Assembly: GCF_029436685.1 (NCBI RefSeq)
Contig: NZ_JAROCY010000007.1
Span: 62,001-126,000, forward strand
Length of the DNA: 64,000 bases
Origin: Novosphingobium cyanobacteriorum
GTDB taxonomy: Bacteria > Pseudomonadota > Alphaproteobacteria > Sphingomonadales > Sphingomonadaceae
Direction of reading: 5' to 3'
Made by a program: the position numbers and the translations under genes. The notes beneath the pieces are model-generated. The model searched no databases, was not told the DNA's origin, and saw only the letters and a list, made by a program, of their open reading frames with translations. Positions within the stretch are counted from its first letter, which is position 1. Each line of letters opens with the position of its first letter. Below are positions 51,269-62,050 of the stretch, piece after piece.

Positions 51269-52234
51269 TCAGGCGGATTGTGGGGTCAGCCGATGACGCA
51301 GATACCAGCCATTGAGCATGGCGCTCGTTGGGGGAACAGGGCTCTGGTCACTTTCAACCACCACCCATCCGGCATAGCCATGTTCGACCAGCGCCGCGTG
51401 GAAACCGGCGATGTCCACCAGCCCGTCCTCGTGCTCAAGTTCGCCATACCAGCGCGGAATCCGGCGCGCACCGCCGCCAGCCAGCATGAACTTGTCGGGA
51501 AACGGCAGCCGGTATTCTTCCAGTGTATCGATCGCAAGCGCGTTCTTGAGCTGGACATGGCAGGTCCGCGCTTTGAACTGCCGGAACAGCGCCACCGGGT
51601 CTATACCCATGATCACGGCGTCGGCGGTATCGATCGAAAGGCCGATTGTCCCCGCATCGCAAAGATCCAGCAGCAGTCCGATATCGTCAGCCGAGCGCGC
51701 CATCGTCACGCAGTCGAAGTTCAGCGCCAGCCCCACCCCGTGGCCTGCCAGCATGGCGCCCACGGCATTCCAGCAATCCGCCGCAACCTGCATCGTCCCG
51801 GCATCGACCTTCACAGCATCAGACCAGTTGGGCAACGCGCGAACCACCATGGTGTCACCGCCCAGTTCAGGCAGGATCTGCGCATACTGCACCAGAGTGC
51901 CAAGGATGCGCCCGTGGTCCGCCGGGTTCAGCACCGAAAGCCCAAAGGCCCCTTCCTCGAAGATCGGTTCCGCCGGATTGAAGACAAAGCTTGATGCGCC
52001 GGCAATGCCCGCATCGGCCATCGCCCGGCGCAGCCCGGCGACCGACCCATAGAACCGCTCGATCCAGTCCTTGCGGCCCAGCGGCTCCCACCGGCCCGAT
52101 CCACAGGGGATCTCCACCGTGTCGAACCCGCTGGCCGACAGCGTCTTGAAAGCGCGATCGTGGGCCTCGCGCAGCACGAAGCGGTCGTGCCCGTTGTTCC
52201 ACTGGTTGAGCGAATAGCTCCAGCGCAGGGTCAT
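51269..52234 (-). CDS. Xylose-isomerase-like TIM-barrel protein
   Basis: A 321-residue protein of the sugar phosphate isomerase/epimerase superfamily. It begins MTLRWSYSLNQWNNGHDRFV. Metal-site candidates: Glu in DTVEIPCGSG, Asp in LALNFDCVTMAR (in place of the usual Glu), Asp in LSIDTADAVI and His in TCHVQLKNAL. The C-terminus is YAGWVVVESDQSP. It follows the gene at 52245 by 10 bp, so the two are one operon. Substrate unknown. Confidence 0.76.
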   Translation of the reverse strand: MTLRWSYSLNQWNNGHDRFVLREAHDRAFKTLSASGFDTVEIPCGSGRWEPLGRKDWIERFYGSVAGLRRAMADAGIAGASSFVFNPAEPIFEEGAFGLSVLNPADHGRILGTLVQYAQILPELGGDTMVVRALPNWSDAVKVDAGTMQVAADCWNAVGAMLAGHGVGLALNFDCVTMARSADDIGLLLDLCDAGTIGLSIDTADAVIMGIDPVALFRQFKARTCHVQLKNALAIDTLEEYRLPFPDKFMLAGGGARRIPRWYGELEHEDGLVDIAGFHAALVEHGYAGWVVVESDQSPVPPTSAMLNGWYLRHRLTPQSA

Positions 52235-52244
52235 GGTCGGTCTC

Positions 52245-53186
52245 TCAGCTATAGATGGGTTCGAGCACGTTGCGCGCATACCACATGGCCAGCGCGGTGC
52301 TCTCGGGGTAGTTACCCCCGCCGACATCGGCCTTGTCGTGCTCTACGCCGATCCAGCCCTCGTAGCCGTGCTCCTTCAGCGCCTGCATCAACGCGGGAAA
52401 ATCCACCAGTCCGCCAGGCGTGCCCATTTCCCAGAACCATCGCGGCGTTGTGCTCGCGCAAAGCTCGGGGTCGGGCTGGCTGCGAAAGTCCTCGCTGCGG
52501 TCCACGTGCCGGGTATCCTTGAAGTGAAAGCCGTTCACCCGGCCGGCATGGCGCCGATAAAGCGCAACCGGATCGACCCCTGCAATCACGTGCTGTGCCG
52601 TGTCGATATACAGGTTCACATAAGCCGGATCGGTCAGCGCATAGAAGCGGTCGATCTCTTCCTGCGACCGGATGCCGCACCAGAATTCGTGATGGCAGCC
52701 CAGCTTCATGCCATGCTTTTCCATCGCCATCCGGCCTGCGGCGTTCCACAGGTCAGCCAGCACCTCGATCCGCGCGGGCGTCACCGGCTCGGTGTCGGAA
52801 TAGCAGTGCGCCGGCATCACCACCAGGTTCTCGACCCCCAGCCCAGCAGCAAGCGAGGCGAAGTGGTCAAGCATCCCGATCACCCGGCCCTTGTGCTGCG
52901 GATCGTGGATGGTCATGCCCGGGCTGGCCTGCGGCTGGCACCAGAACAGGTCGACGATCTTCTCGATCCCGCGCTCTGCCAGGAACGCCTGATAGGCCTG
53001 CAGGCTGCCGAACATCGCCGAAACCGCGCCCAGATTCCAAGCGAACATGCCCACGCCGCTCAGCCCCACCGCCGCGATCTGCTTGATGAACCGGTCCATC
53101 TCGCTGCGCGATGCGAACTGGTTGATCGGCCCCTTTGGCGAATCCGTGCGCCAATGGTCCGCATACTGCCACTTGATCCTCGCCAC
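52245..53186 (-). CDS. Xylose-isomerase-like TIM-barrel protein
   Basis: A 313-residue member of the same superfamily, starting at a GTG (VARIKWQYADHWRTDS) with a GGAG site. It is the paralogue of the gene at 43762. Metal-site candidates: Glu in GCHHEFWCGI, Asp in LYIDTAQHVI, His in GFHFKDTRHVD and Glu in IGVEHDKAD. First gene of the minus-strand pair, behind a dyad at 53237-53251. Likely an isomerase, epimerase or dehydratase of a sugar or polyol-derived compound; the substrate is unknown. Confidence 0.78.
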   Translation of the reverse strand: MARIKWQYADHWRTDSPKGPINQFASRSEMDRFIKQIAAVGLSGVGMFAWNLGAVSAMFGSLQAYQAFLAERGIEKIVDLFWCQPQASPGMTIHDPQHKGRVIGMLDHFASLAAGLGVENLVVMPAHCYSDTEPVTPARIEVLADLWNAAGRMAMEKHGMKLGCHHEFWCGIRSQEEIDRFYALTDPAYVNLYIDTAQHVIAGVDPVALYRRHAGRVNGFHFKDTRHVDRSEDFRSQPDPELCASTTPRWFWEMGTPGGLVDFPALMQALKEHGYEGWIGVEHDKADVGGGNYPESTALAMWYARNVLEPIYS

Positions 53187-53236
53187 AGTTGCTCCGTACC
53201 CTCGCCAGCGACCGCGGCTTCCCGCGGATCGCATAT

Positions 53237-53251
53237 TAGAACGTTGTTCTA
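53237..53251. promoter_or_regulatory. Dyad upstream of the second TIM-barrel pair
   Basis: TAGAAC-gtt-GTTCTA, perfect 6-bp arms in an AT-rich pocket, 51 bp upstream of the 52245-53186 gene. The form is that of a TetR/LacI-type operator. The rest of the 271-bp gap shows nothing else. Confidence 0.5.
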
Positions 53252-53457
53252 TTTTTGACGCTGGGGATTTCGCCGCGCAAAGTCAAGCACCCGGCGAAGG
53301 AGAAACGCACAGGAAAGCGGCGCTTTCCGGCAGGCGGTCCCATCGGGCCGCCGCAGGTGCCCGGCACGGGTGATTCAGTATCTGGAGTTAACGTCTCTTT
53401 GCGCCCAACAGCATAGAATTCACGCCATGTGATCGCGGGCAGGAGCGTGGCCAGTCA

Positions 53458-55539
53458 TTGACCTTGCTGGATAGATATCGCGGCGCTCTATCGGCAGCTC
53501 GACGAATCGCCAGTCTCCACGGGCTGGCGCGGCGGCGCCACGCCCTAACCAATGATCCCAACCTTCTGATCGGCCAGTACGCCAACCTCAAGCGGCAAGT
53601 CCCGCTACTTTACCTGCTGCTGATAATCATCGCGCTCGCCAGCCTTTATCTGATGTTCGACGCTGTCCCCATGGGCGTCGCGATCGTGTCGATGCTGTTT
53701 GTTGTGGTCGGCACAGTGCGAATGGTTTCATGGGTATGGTTCCTTCCTCCGCCCGAAGAAATCTCGATAGCGGACGTCCGTGCCCTCTTGCTTCGCACGA
53801 CGTGGGCCGTTGTTCCCATCTGCGTGTCGTACCTGGGATATGCCTTCCTGCTCGACCACTATGGCGATGCATCGCAAAGGGCGGGCGTAGCCATTTGCCT
53901 CGTGCTGACAGCAGTAGGCTGCATCTTCTGCCTGATGCACTTACCGCAGGCAGCCCGACTGGTGAATCTCACGACGATGGCGCCCTACGCGCTCTACCAG
54001 CTCGTGACGGGCAACCAGACTTTTCTGCTGGTGGCGCTCATCGCCAGCATCGTAACGACATTGATGATAAGGGTTTCGCTCAATGCGCACGAGCATTTTA
54101 CGGAGCTGATCACCTCGCGGGCCGAGCTGGCGCTTCGCCGCAGCGATGCGGAACGGCTGGCGGCAGAGAACGCCGATCTCGCCATGACCGATGCCCTCAC
54201 GCGCTTGCCCAACCGGCGGGCATTTCTGGCCTGCATGGAAGATTGGGTACGGCGATCTGATCGCACCGGCGGGCAATTCGTCGTCGGCGTGCTTGATCTC
54301 GATCGCTTCAAACCCGTCAACGACATTTACGGCCATGCGACCGGAGACCAGTTGCTGGTGCAGGTGGGAGAGCGACTTCAATCGCTTGGCCGTGATCGAC
54401 TTTTGATTGCGCGTCTTGGTGGTGACGAGTTTGGCCTCCTGATCAATGGCGACGTGGCCGCTGCAAAGGCCGTTGGCGAGCAGGTTATCGAGCTTTTGCA
54501 TCGGCCGTTCGACATCGACACACACAGCCTGTCACTTGGCTGCTCGATCGGTTTTGCCGATTTTCCGGGCACGGGACGATCGGCCAGCACGATTTTTGAC
54601 CGCGCCGACTATGCCCTCTACGATGTAAAGGCCGATCGCCGTGGCGACTTCGCCTTCTTCACGCCCAGCCTGGAAAAGCGGCTGCGCAACGAAACCGAGC
54701 TGGAAGCCGCTCTGCTGTCAGCCGACCTGCCAAGTGAACTGCAGGTTGAGCTGCAACCTATCGTTTCCCTCGGTTCCGGCAATGCCTGCGGAGTAGAAGC
54801 GCTCGCCCGTTGGAACAGCGCGGCAATCGGGAAGATCGAGCCAGCCCGCTTCATCGAAACCGCCGAACGCCTCAATCTCATCGGCAGCATCACAACCAAT
54901 CTGTTCGTCAAGTCATTAGCCCATCTCGCAGTTCTACCTGCCGGCCTCGATCTGTCGTTCAATCTCTCGGCGCGTGACATCGTTACGCCGAGTACGATCG
55001 ATACGCTGATTTCTGAATTGCATCTTCATCAGATTGCGCCCCAGCGCCTGACGTTCGAGATTACGGAAACCGCGCTGATGCGGGATTTTGACAGCGCAAT
55101 TACGCAAATCAAGCGGCTGCGGGACTTGGGTGCATCGATTGCGCTCGATGATTTTGGGACCGGGTTCTCGAGCTTGAGCTATCTGAGCCGCCTGCCGATC
55201 GACAAGATCAAGATAGACCGCAGCTTCGTCAACAACCTGGATGACCCGGGCGTAAGGAAGATCGTAGCGGCTATCCTGGGGATGTGCCAAACTCTCGAGC
55301 TCGGATGCGTGGCAGAAGGCGTAGAAACGCCCGAGCAATTTCTGATGCTGCGCGCGATGGGCTACAGCTTGGCCCAGGGATACCTTTTCGCCAGACCCAT
55401 GCAGGTTGAGGAGTTGCAGGGCTGGTTACACGGGCCCGGTGGTCAATATGGTGTCGCAGACAGCGATACTGGCCTGGAAAGCGACTTCTCGTCCGCCAAG
55501 ATGCAAAGGCATCATCTACCCAATGCCAAGTTCGGGTGA
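53458..55539 (+). CDS. Membrane GGDEF-EAL protein
   Basis: A 693-residue c-di-GMP enzyme with five or six TM segments in the first ~205 residues (LLYLLLIIIALASLYLM; VAIVSMLFVVVGTVRMVSW and others), an integral membrane sensor similar to MASE-type modules. GGDEF is intact at 321-325 (RLGGDEFGLL), and the EAL domain has GVEALARW and DDFGTGFSSL. The start is a TTG at 53458 with GGAG 13-14 bases upstream, so it is uncertain. Codon use is visibly less GC-rich than in neighbours. Monocistronic. Confidence 0.88.
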   Translation: MTLLDRYRGALSAARRIASLHGLARRRHALTNDPNLLIGQYANLKRQVPLLYLLLIIIALASLYLMFDAVPMGVAIVSMLFVVVGTVRMVSWVWFLPPPEEISIADVRALLLRTTWAVVPICVSYLGYAFLLDHYGDASQRAGVAICLVLTAVGCIFCLMHLPQAARLVNLTTMAPYALYQLVTGNQTFLLVALIASIVTTLMIRVSLNAHEHFTELITSRAELALRRSDAERLAAENADLAMTDALTRLPNRRAFLACMEDWVRRSDRTGGQFVVGVLDLDRFKPVNDIYGHATGDQLLVQVGERLQSLGRDRLLIARLGGDEFGLLINGDVAAAKAVGEQVIELLHRPFDIDTHSLSLGCSIGFADFPGTGRSASTIFDRADYALYDVKADRRGDFAFFTPSLEKRLRNETELEAALLSADLPSELQVELQPIVSLGSGNACGVEALARWNSAAIGKIEPARFIETAERLNLIGSITTNLFVKSLAHLAVLPAGLDLSFNLSARDIVTPSTIDTLISELHLHQIAPQRLTFEITETALMRDFDSAITQIKRLRDLGASIALDDFGTGFSSLSYLSRLPIDKIKIDRSFVNNLDDPGVRKIVAAILGMCQTLELGCVAEGVETPEQFLMLRAMGYSLAQGYLFARPMQVEELQGWLHGPGGQYGVADSDTGLESDFSSAKMQRHHLPNAKFG

Positions 55540-55582
55540 TGTCCAGACACCCTGCAATCCCCAAGCCGCAACGATCAAAGCG

Positions 55583-55610
55583 CGCTCACCCTGAGCTTGA
55601 CGAAAGGCGA
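55583..55610. repeat. Sphingomonad REP variant
   Basis: CGCTCACCCTGAGCTTGACG followed by AAAGGCGA. A diverged member of the CCTGAGCTTGTCGAAGG family, placed between the converging GGDEF-EAL gene and lepA. Confidence 0.5.
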
Positions 55611-55635
55611 AGGTGCCCGCGCAGGTCGCGCCGCC

Positions 55636-57453
<1,818 letters not shown>

Positions 57454-57506
57454 CCCGCGCCGTTAGCAGCCGTTTCGGCTGCTGTCACCGCCCCTCTCGT
57501 GAGGGG

Positions 57507-60215
57507 TCAGCCGACCTTGCGCTGTCCGGCGGTGTCGAGTTGGGCGATGGTGGTGCCGCGGACGGCGACGGCGGCGATGCGGCCATCATCGTCGAGGCGC
57601 AGGGGCGTGGCGAATTCGACGCCCATGCGGTCTTCATTGGACCAGCGCGCCGTGGCGGTGATCACGTGCCCTTCGGCAAGGGCGAGGCGGAAGATGGTGC
57701 CCGGCGGCACGTTCCACAGCCCCTCCACCAGGGCGCCGGTCTGGCTGATGTTGCGGATCATGCCATGATAGCTGTGCCCCCCATGCTCAAGCGAGACCTT
57801 GCGCAGCATGGACTGGCGGGCGGCGCGGGCGGAACGGGGGCCCTGCGCAATGGCGATGAGGCCGGTGGAAAGGCGCGCGGCGGCGTTTTGCGAGGAGAGC
57901 GGGCGTTCGTAGATATAGCCCTGCACGTGGCTGCACCCCAGCATGCGCACGAGGTCCAGCTCGTCGAGCGTCTCCACGCCCTCGGCCGTCGTCTCCATGT
58001 CCAAGGCTTCAGCCAGGCTGACGATCGAGGCGATGATCGCGCCGTTGCGGCTGCCCGGCTGGGTGGCGCCGCGCACGAAGGACTGGTCGATCTTGATCTT
58101 GTCGAACGGCGCCCGCTTCAGATAGCCGAGCGAGGAATAGCCGGTGCCGAAATCGTCGAGCGCCAGCCGCACACCGATGGCTTTCAGCGCGCGGAACATC
58201 TGCTCGGTGCCCTCGTCATCGTTGAGGAACACGCTCTCCGTGATCTCAAGCTCAAGCCGCGCGGGATCGACCTGCGCGTGGGCGAGCGCATTGGTGACGA
58301 TCGAGGGCAGCGCGGGGTTGGAGAACTGCAGCGGCGAGACGTTTACCGCCACGCGCACGTTGGTGGGCCATTGGGCAAGATCCTGGCACGCGGTGCGCAG
58401 GGCCCATTCGCCGATCGTGGCGATGAGGCCGGTGTCCTCGGCAATGGGAATGAACTTCGAAGGCGAGACAAAGCCCTGCACCGGGTGGTTCCAGCGCAGC
58501 AGCGCCTCGAACCCGGTGATCTTTTCGGTCACCGTATGGACAACCGGCTGGTAGTACAGCTCGAGCCCGCCGTTGGCGACAGCGTCGCGCAGCTCTTCCT
58601 CAAGCTGGCGGCGCTCTTCGGCATCGATGCGCAGGTCTGGCGCGTAGAAGTGATATCGCCCGCGCCCGCCATCCTTGGCGGCATAGAGCGCGAGGTCGGC
58701 ATTGCGGATCAGCGCCTCGCTGGTCACGCCGTCATCGGGCGCCAGTGCAATGCCGACCGAAGCACCGATCATCACGCGGCTGCCCTCGATGGAATAAGGC
58801 TGCGACAGGCTTTCGATGATCCGCGCGGCCAGGTGGCCCAGCGCATCACGCTCGATCTTGCCGGGCAGGATCACCTGGAATTCATCACCACCCAGACGGC
58901 CGACGCGGCCCTGCGCGCCGACGCAGCGTTCCAGCCGCTGCGCCACCTGCTTGAGCAGGGCGTCGCCCGCCGGGTGACCAAGGGTATCGTTGACTTGCTT
59001 GAAGCGATCGAGATCGAGCAGGAAGACCGAGCACAGCCTGTGCTGCGCCTGCGGAGCATTGAGGATCTTTTCCAGCGTCTGCGACATGCGGAACCGGTTG
59101 GACAGGCCGGTCAGCGAATCGAAATGGGCCAGACGACTGGCGTGTTCCTGCGAGCGGCGCTTTTCGGTGAGATCGGTGCCGGAGCCGCGGAAGCCCTGGA
59201 AATTGTTGAAGGTATCGTAAGTCGGCCGCCCGGTGATCGACCACCAGCGTTCCTCGTCGGCAGTGGCGGCGCGGACGGCGAGTTCGGTGAAGCCGGAGCG
59301 GGCGGAAAGGTGGAAGGCGAGCGTGCGCTCGCCCTCGCCCGATTGTTCGGCGAGGTTAAACAGATCGGAGAACGGCCGCCCGATCAGGTCATCCAGATCA
59401 CGCCCAAGCGTCTCGGCCACGGGGCGCGAGAGGTAGGTGAGCATGCCACGCCGATCGGTTTCCCAGAACCAGCCCTGCCCGGTCTCTTCATAATCGGCGA
59501 GGATTTCCTGCGCGCGGGTCTGGATGCGGGCCTCTTCCTCGGCTTTTTCACGCTCCTTCAGGTCGATCTCGCGCTGGCGCATATAGGCGGCCGCAGCGAT
59601 CAGGCTGCCTATCCCCAGCGTGAGCACGCCACCGATGCTGCTTGCGACGAACGTGACGCCCGACCACATCGACACCTGCGCGGCCAGAACGCCGGCAAGG
59701 CGGCCGGATTCGATTACGGTGGCGAGCAGCGACACGGTGATGAGCAAGGCCAGGCATTGCAGCCACGGCGCGTTGCCGCCTTCGGCCCACAGCCCGATGC
59801 CGACGCCATAGAGGAACATGGGAAGGCCAATGACCAGCGCCATCAGCGACATGCGCGGTCCCGTGGAAAGCGTCGCCTTGCCTTCAAGCCGGACCGCATA
59901 GCGCCCGGCATAGGCCAAAGCCGCCGCCACAAGGGCGATTAGCGGGGCGATCAGATCACCAAAGGCCCGATCGACGAGCGCAACGCCGATGACGCCGAGG
60001 CCCATGGGGGCGGAAATCTGCGGCCATTCGCGCGCGATCAGCCCGCGGTTCTGGCCCCCGCCGAACAGAAATGCGGAACCGGCTCCGGCCGAATGGTCCA
60101 CGGGGGCGCGATCGCCACGGCGCTGTGTGCGCGCGTAATCGCGTGCACCGCGCGGTGCGGCCGTTTGTCCGCCCTGAGCCCCCGATTGTCCCGTCATGGG
60201 AAGTTCATGGGCCAC
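57507..60215 (-). CDS. Membrane PAS-GGDEF-EAL-PilZ protein
   Basis: A 902-residue c-di-GMP protein. Five or six TM segments (about 70-215), a PAS domain (about 235-350, GWFWETDRRGMLTYLSRPVAE), GGDEF intact at 442-446 (RLGGDEFQVI), EAL with GFEALLRWNHP and DDFGTGYSSL, and a C-terminal PilZ-like domain (RKVSLEHGGHSYHGMIRNIS, TARWSNEDRMGVEF). The combination would let the protein sense the c-di-GMP it makes or breaks. Start GTG at 60215 or ATG at 60197. The residues before the first TM are Gln/Arg-rich and disordered. Confidence 0.9.
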   Translation of the reverse strand: MAHELPMTGQSGAQGGQTAAPRGARDYARTQRRGDRAPVDHSAGAGSAFLFGGGQNRGLIAREWPQISAPMGLGVIGVALVDRAFGDLIAPLIALVAAALAYAGRYAVRLEGKATLSTGPRMSLMALVIGLPMFLYGVGIGLWAEGGNAPWLQCLALLITVSLLATVIESGRLAGVLAAQVSMWSGVTFVASSIGGVLTLGIGSLIAAAAYMRQREIDLKEREKAEEEARIQTRAQEILADYEETGQGWFWETDRRGMLTYLSRPVAETLGRDLDDLIGRPFSDLFNLAEQSGEGERTLAFHLSARSGFTELAVRAATADEERWWSITGRPTYDTFNNFQGFRGSGTDLTEKRRSQEHASRLAHFDSLTGLSNRFRMSQTLEKILNAPQAQHRLCSVFLLDLDRFKQVNDTLGHPAGDALLKQVAQRLERCVGAQGRVGRLGGDEFQVILPGKIERDALGHLAARIIESLSQPYSIEGSRVMIGASVGIALAPDDGVTSEALIRNADLALYAAKDGGRGRYHFYAPDLRIDAEERRQLEEELRDAVANGGLELYYQPVVHTVTEKITGFEALLRWNHPVQGFVSPSKFIPIAEDTGLIATIGEWALRTACQDLAQWPTNVRVAVNVSPLQFSNPALPSIVTNALAHAQVDPARLELEITESVFLNDDEGTEQMFRALKAIGVRLALDDFGTGYSSLGYLKRAPFDKIKIDQSFVRGATQPGSRNGAIIASIVSLAEALDMETTAEGVETLDELDLVRMLGCSHVQGYIYERPLSSQNAAARLSTGLIAIAQGPRSARAARQSMLRKVSLEHGGHSYHGMIRNISQTGALVEGLWNVPPGTIFRLALAEGHVITATARWSNEDRMGVEFATPLRLDDDGRIAAVAVRGTTIAQLDTAGQRKVG

Positions 60216-60225
60216 GCGCCCTTAA

Positions 60226-60249
60226 AAAAGCGTTAGGCAAAGCGCTTTT
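60226..60249. promoter_or_regulatory. Dyad between divergent genes
   Basis: AAAAGCG-N10-CGCTTTT in the 144-bp gap between the PAS-GGDEF-EAL-PilZ gene and the depolymerase-like gene. It may overlap the promoter of the minus-strand gene. Confidence 0.4.
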
Positions 60250-60359
60250 CCCTGATTCCCGCGCCAGCTTGCAATGGCGGGGAACCCCGCGCTTTTGCGC
60301 GCCCGGCGAACCTGCTAGGGCGATGAACTAATGGCTTTTACGGATCGGACGACGGCGTC

Positions 60360-61196
60360 TTGAGTACAGCGAATTTTCAGATGGTGGGCGTGGCCGGACG
60401 GCGGCTGCGCGTGGGGCAGTGGCATGTTGGCGCAGAAGGCAAAAGTCGCGACGGCACTCCGGCGCTGCCACTGGTGGTGCTGAACGGCATCGGCATGAAC
60501 GTGGAGCTGCTGGAGCCGGTGGCGCGCCTGCTGGACGACCGCCGCGTGATCAGCTTCGACATGCCCGGCATCGGCGGATCGCCCGATCCGATCTTTCCCT
60601 ATACCATCCCGCACATCGCCCTGACGCTGGCCGCACTGCTCGACAGGCTGAAGATCGAGCAGGTGGACATCATGGGCATCAGCTGGGGTGGCGCGGTGGC
60701 GCAGCAGTTCGCCTTTCAGCACAAGGCGCGCACGGGGCGACTGGTGCTGGCGGCGACGGCGGCAGGCGGCGCTGCGATGGTGCCGGGCAATCCTTCGATC
60801 CTGGGTGCGATGATGGACCCGATGGAATACACGGTGGAAAAGGCGCTCCGCCGCAACCTGGCCATGCTGTATAATGGCGGCGGGTCTGGCCGGGTTTCAC
60901 TCAATGCAGCCAAGCCCCCTTCCCCTCTGGGCTGGGCCTGCCAGATGACCTCGTTCGCCACCTGGACCAGCGTGCCGTTCCTGCCGTTGCTGGGCGTGCC
61001 GACGATGGTGATGGCCGACGAGGAAGACCAGCTGGTGCCCCCTGCCAACGCCCAGTTCCTGCACCATTCGATCCCGCACAGCCGCCTGGAAATGTTCAGC
61101 GGCGGGGGACACCTGTTCATGCTGTCTCAGCCCGAGGCCTTCGTGGAGCGGCTGCGCGATTTCCTGGCCGGGGGCAAGGCGCGCAGGGCGGCTTGA
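60360..61196 (+). CDS. Poly(3-hydroxyalkanoate) depolymerase-like alpha/beta hydrolase
   Basis: A 278-residue cytosolic alpha/beta hydrolase. It closely follows the plan of intracellular medium-chain PHA depolymerase (PhaZ) as I know it: VVLNGIGMNVELLEPVARLL, FDMPGIGGSPDP, the nucleophile elbow GISWGGAVAQQFA, LVLAATAAGGAAMVPG and the final GGGHLFMLS with the catalytic His. The start is a TTG at 60360; an ATG seven codons on is possible. No phaC lies nearby, so its link to PHA is by similarity only. Confidence 0.75.
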   Translation: MSTANFQMVGVAGRRLRVGQWHVGAEGKSRDGTPALPLVVLNGIGMNVELLEPVARLLDDRRVISFDMPGIGGSPDPIFPYTIPHIALTLAALLDRLKIEQVDIMGISWGGAVAQQFAFQHKARTGRLVLAATAAGGAAMVPGNPSILGAMMDPMEYTVEKALRRNLAMLYNGGGSGRVSLNAAKPPSPLGWACQMTSFATWTSVPFLPLLGVPTMVMADEEDQLVPPANAQFLHHSIPHSRLEMFSGGGHLFMLSQPEAFVERLRDFLAGGKARRAA

Positions 61197-61227
61197 GGGT
61201 TTGATCTGCCGGATAAGCGCCTGGCCT

Positions 61228-61303
61228 TTACCCCTCCTCCGACCTGCGGCCGCCACCGCCCCTTGCCGGGGAGGATGGTGCGCTCTGAGCGGTCTGGAGG
61301 TTA
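61228..61303. repeat. Diverged relative of the ars-flanking element
   Basis: Begins TTACCCCTCC (61228) and contains CCCCTTGCCGGGGAGGAT, similar to the start of the elements at 29801 and 32756. Its right end is GGAGGTTAA, an imperfect complement. It abuts the SDR stop codon. Confidence 0.4.
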
Positions 61304-62041
61304 ACCCAGTTCGATGCAGCCGCCGTCGGCCATCAGGTCTATGCCGTTGATGAAGCCGGCTTCTTCGCTGGCGAGGAAAAGGACGGCGCGAGCGATTTCC
61401 TCAGCCGTGCCCATGCGGCCGATGGGCACGATCGTGGCGAACATGTCCTTCATGCCCTGGATCTCGGCCTCGGACGCGTCGCGCTTGAAGATTTCGGTGT
61501 CGGTGGGGCCGGGGCTGACCATGTTGACGCGGATGCGCCGGGGGAGGAGTTCCTTGGCGAGGATGCGAGCCATGGCGCGCAGGCCCGCCTTGGCCGCTGC
61601 ATAGGCGACGTTGCCGGGCACCGCAGCGACCGAGCCGATCGAACCGGTGATGACGATGGCCCCGCCATCGCGCATCAGCGGCAGGGCCGACTGGATGGCG
61701 AAGAACGCGCCGCGCAGGTTCACCGCATGGATGCCATCCCAGAATTCCTCGGTCACATCGGGCACCATGGCGAAGCCACCGACCCCGGCATTGACGAAGA
61801 GCACGTCGATGCCGCCAAGCGCCTGCTCCACTTCGCCCAGCGCGGCGCGGGTCTGTGCGAGATCGCCCATGTCGCTGCGGATGGCGAGTGCATCGAGATC
61901 TTCGGCGATGGTGCGAAGGGCATCGGCATTGCGACCGGTCAGCGCGAGCTTCGCGCCTTCGGCGACGAGCATGCGGCAGGCAGCGGCACCGATGCCTGCG
62001 GTGCCGCCGAGGACGAGGACGCATTTGTCACGAAAGCGCAT
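61301..62041 (-). CDS. Short-chain dehydrogenase/reductase
   Basis: A 246-residue classical SDR. The cofactor motif is GGTAGIGAAACRML (an unusual GGT for the common TGG), NAG is in LFVNAGVGGF, and the catalytic Ser-Tyr-Lys is in ITGSIGSVAAVPGNVAYAAAKAGL. The C-terminus is LMADGGCIELG. Cytosolic NAD(P) oxidoreductase of unknown substrate. Third gene of a minus-strand operon after two SnoaL-like genes (9-bp gap). Confidence 0.9.
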   Translation of the reverse strand: MRFRDKCVLVLGGTAGIGAAACRMLVAEGAKLALTGRNADALRTIAEDLDALAIRSDMGDLAQTRAALGEVEQALGGIDVLFVNAGVGGFAMVPDVTEEFWDGIHAVNLRGAFFAIQSALPLMRDGGAIVITGSIGSVAAVPGNVAYAAAKAGLRAMARILAKELLPRRIRVNMVSPGPTDTEIFKRDASEAEIQGMKDMFATIVPIGRMGTAEEIARAVLFLASEEAGFINGIDLMADGGCIELG

Positions 62042-62050
62042 GGGGCCTCT

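Noticed and set aside
60360..61196. Evidence for a PHA granule locus
   Set aside because: Only a depolymerase-like hydrolase is present; no phaC, phasin or phaR lies in the neighbourhood.
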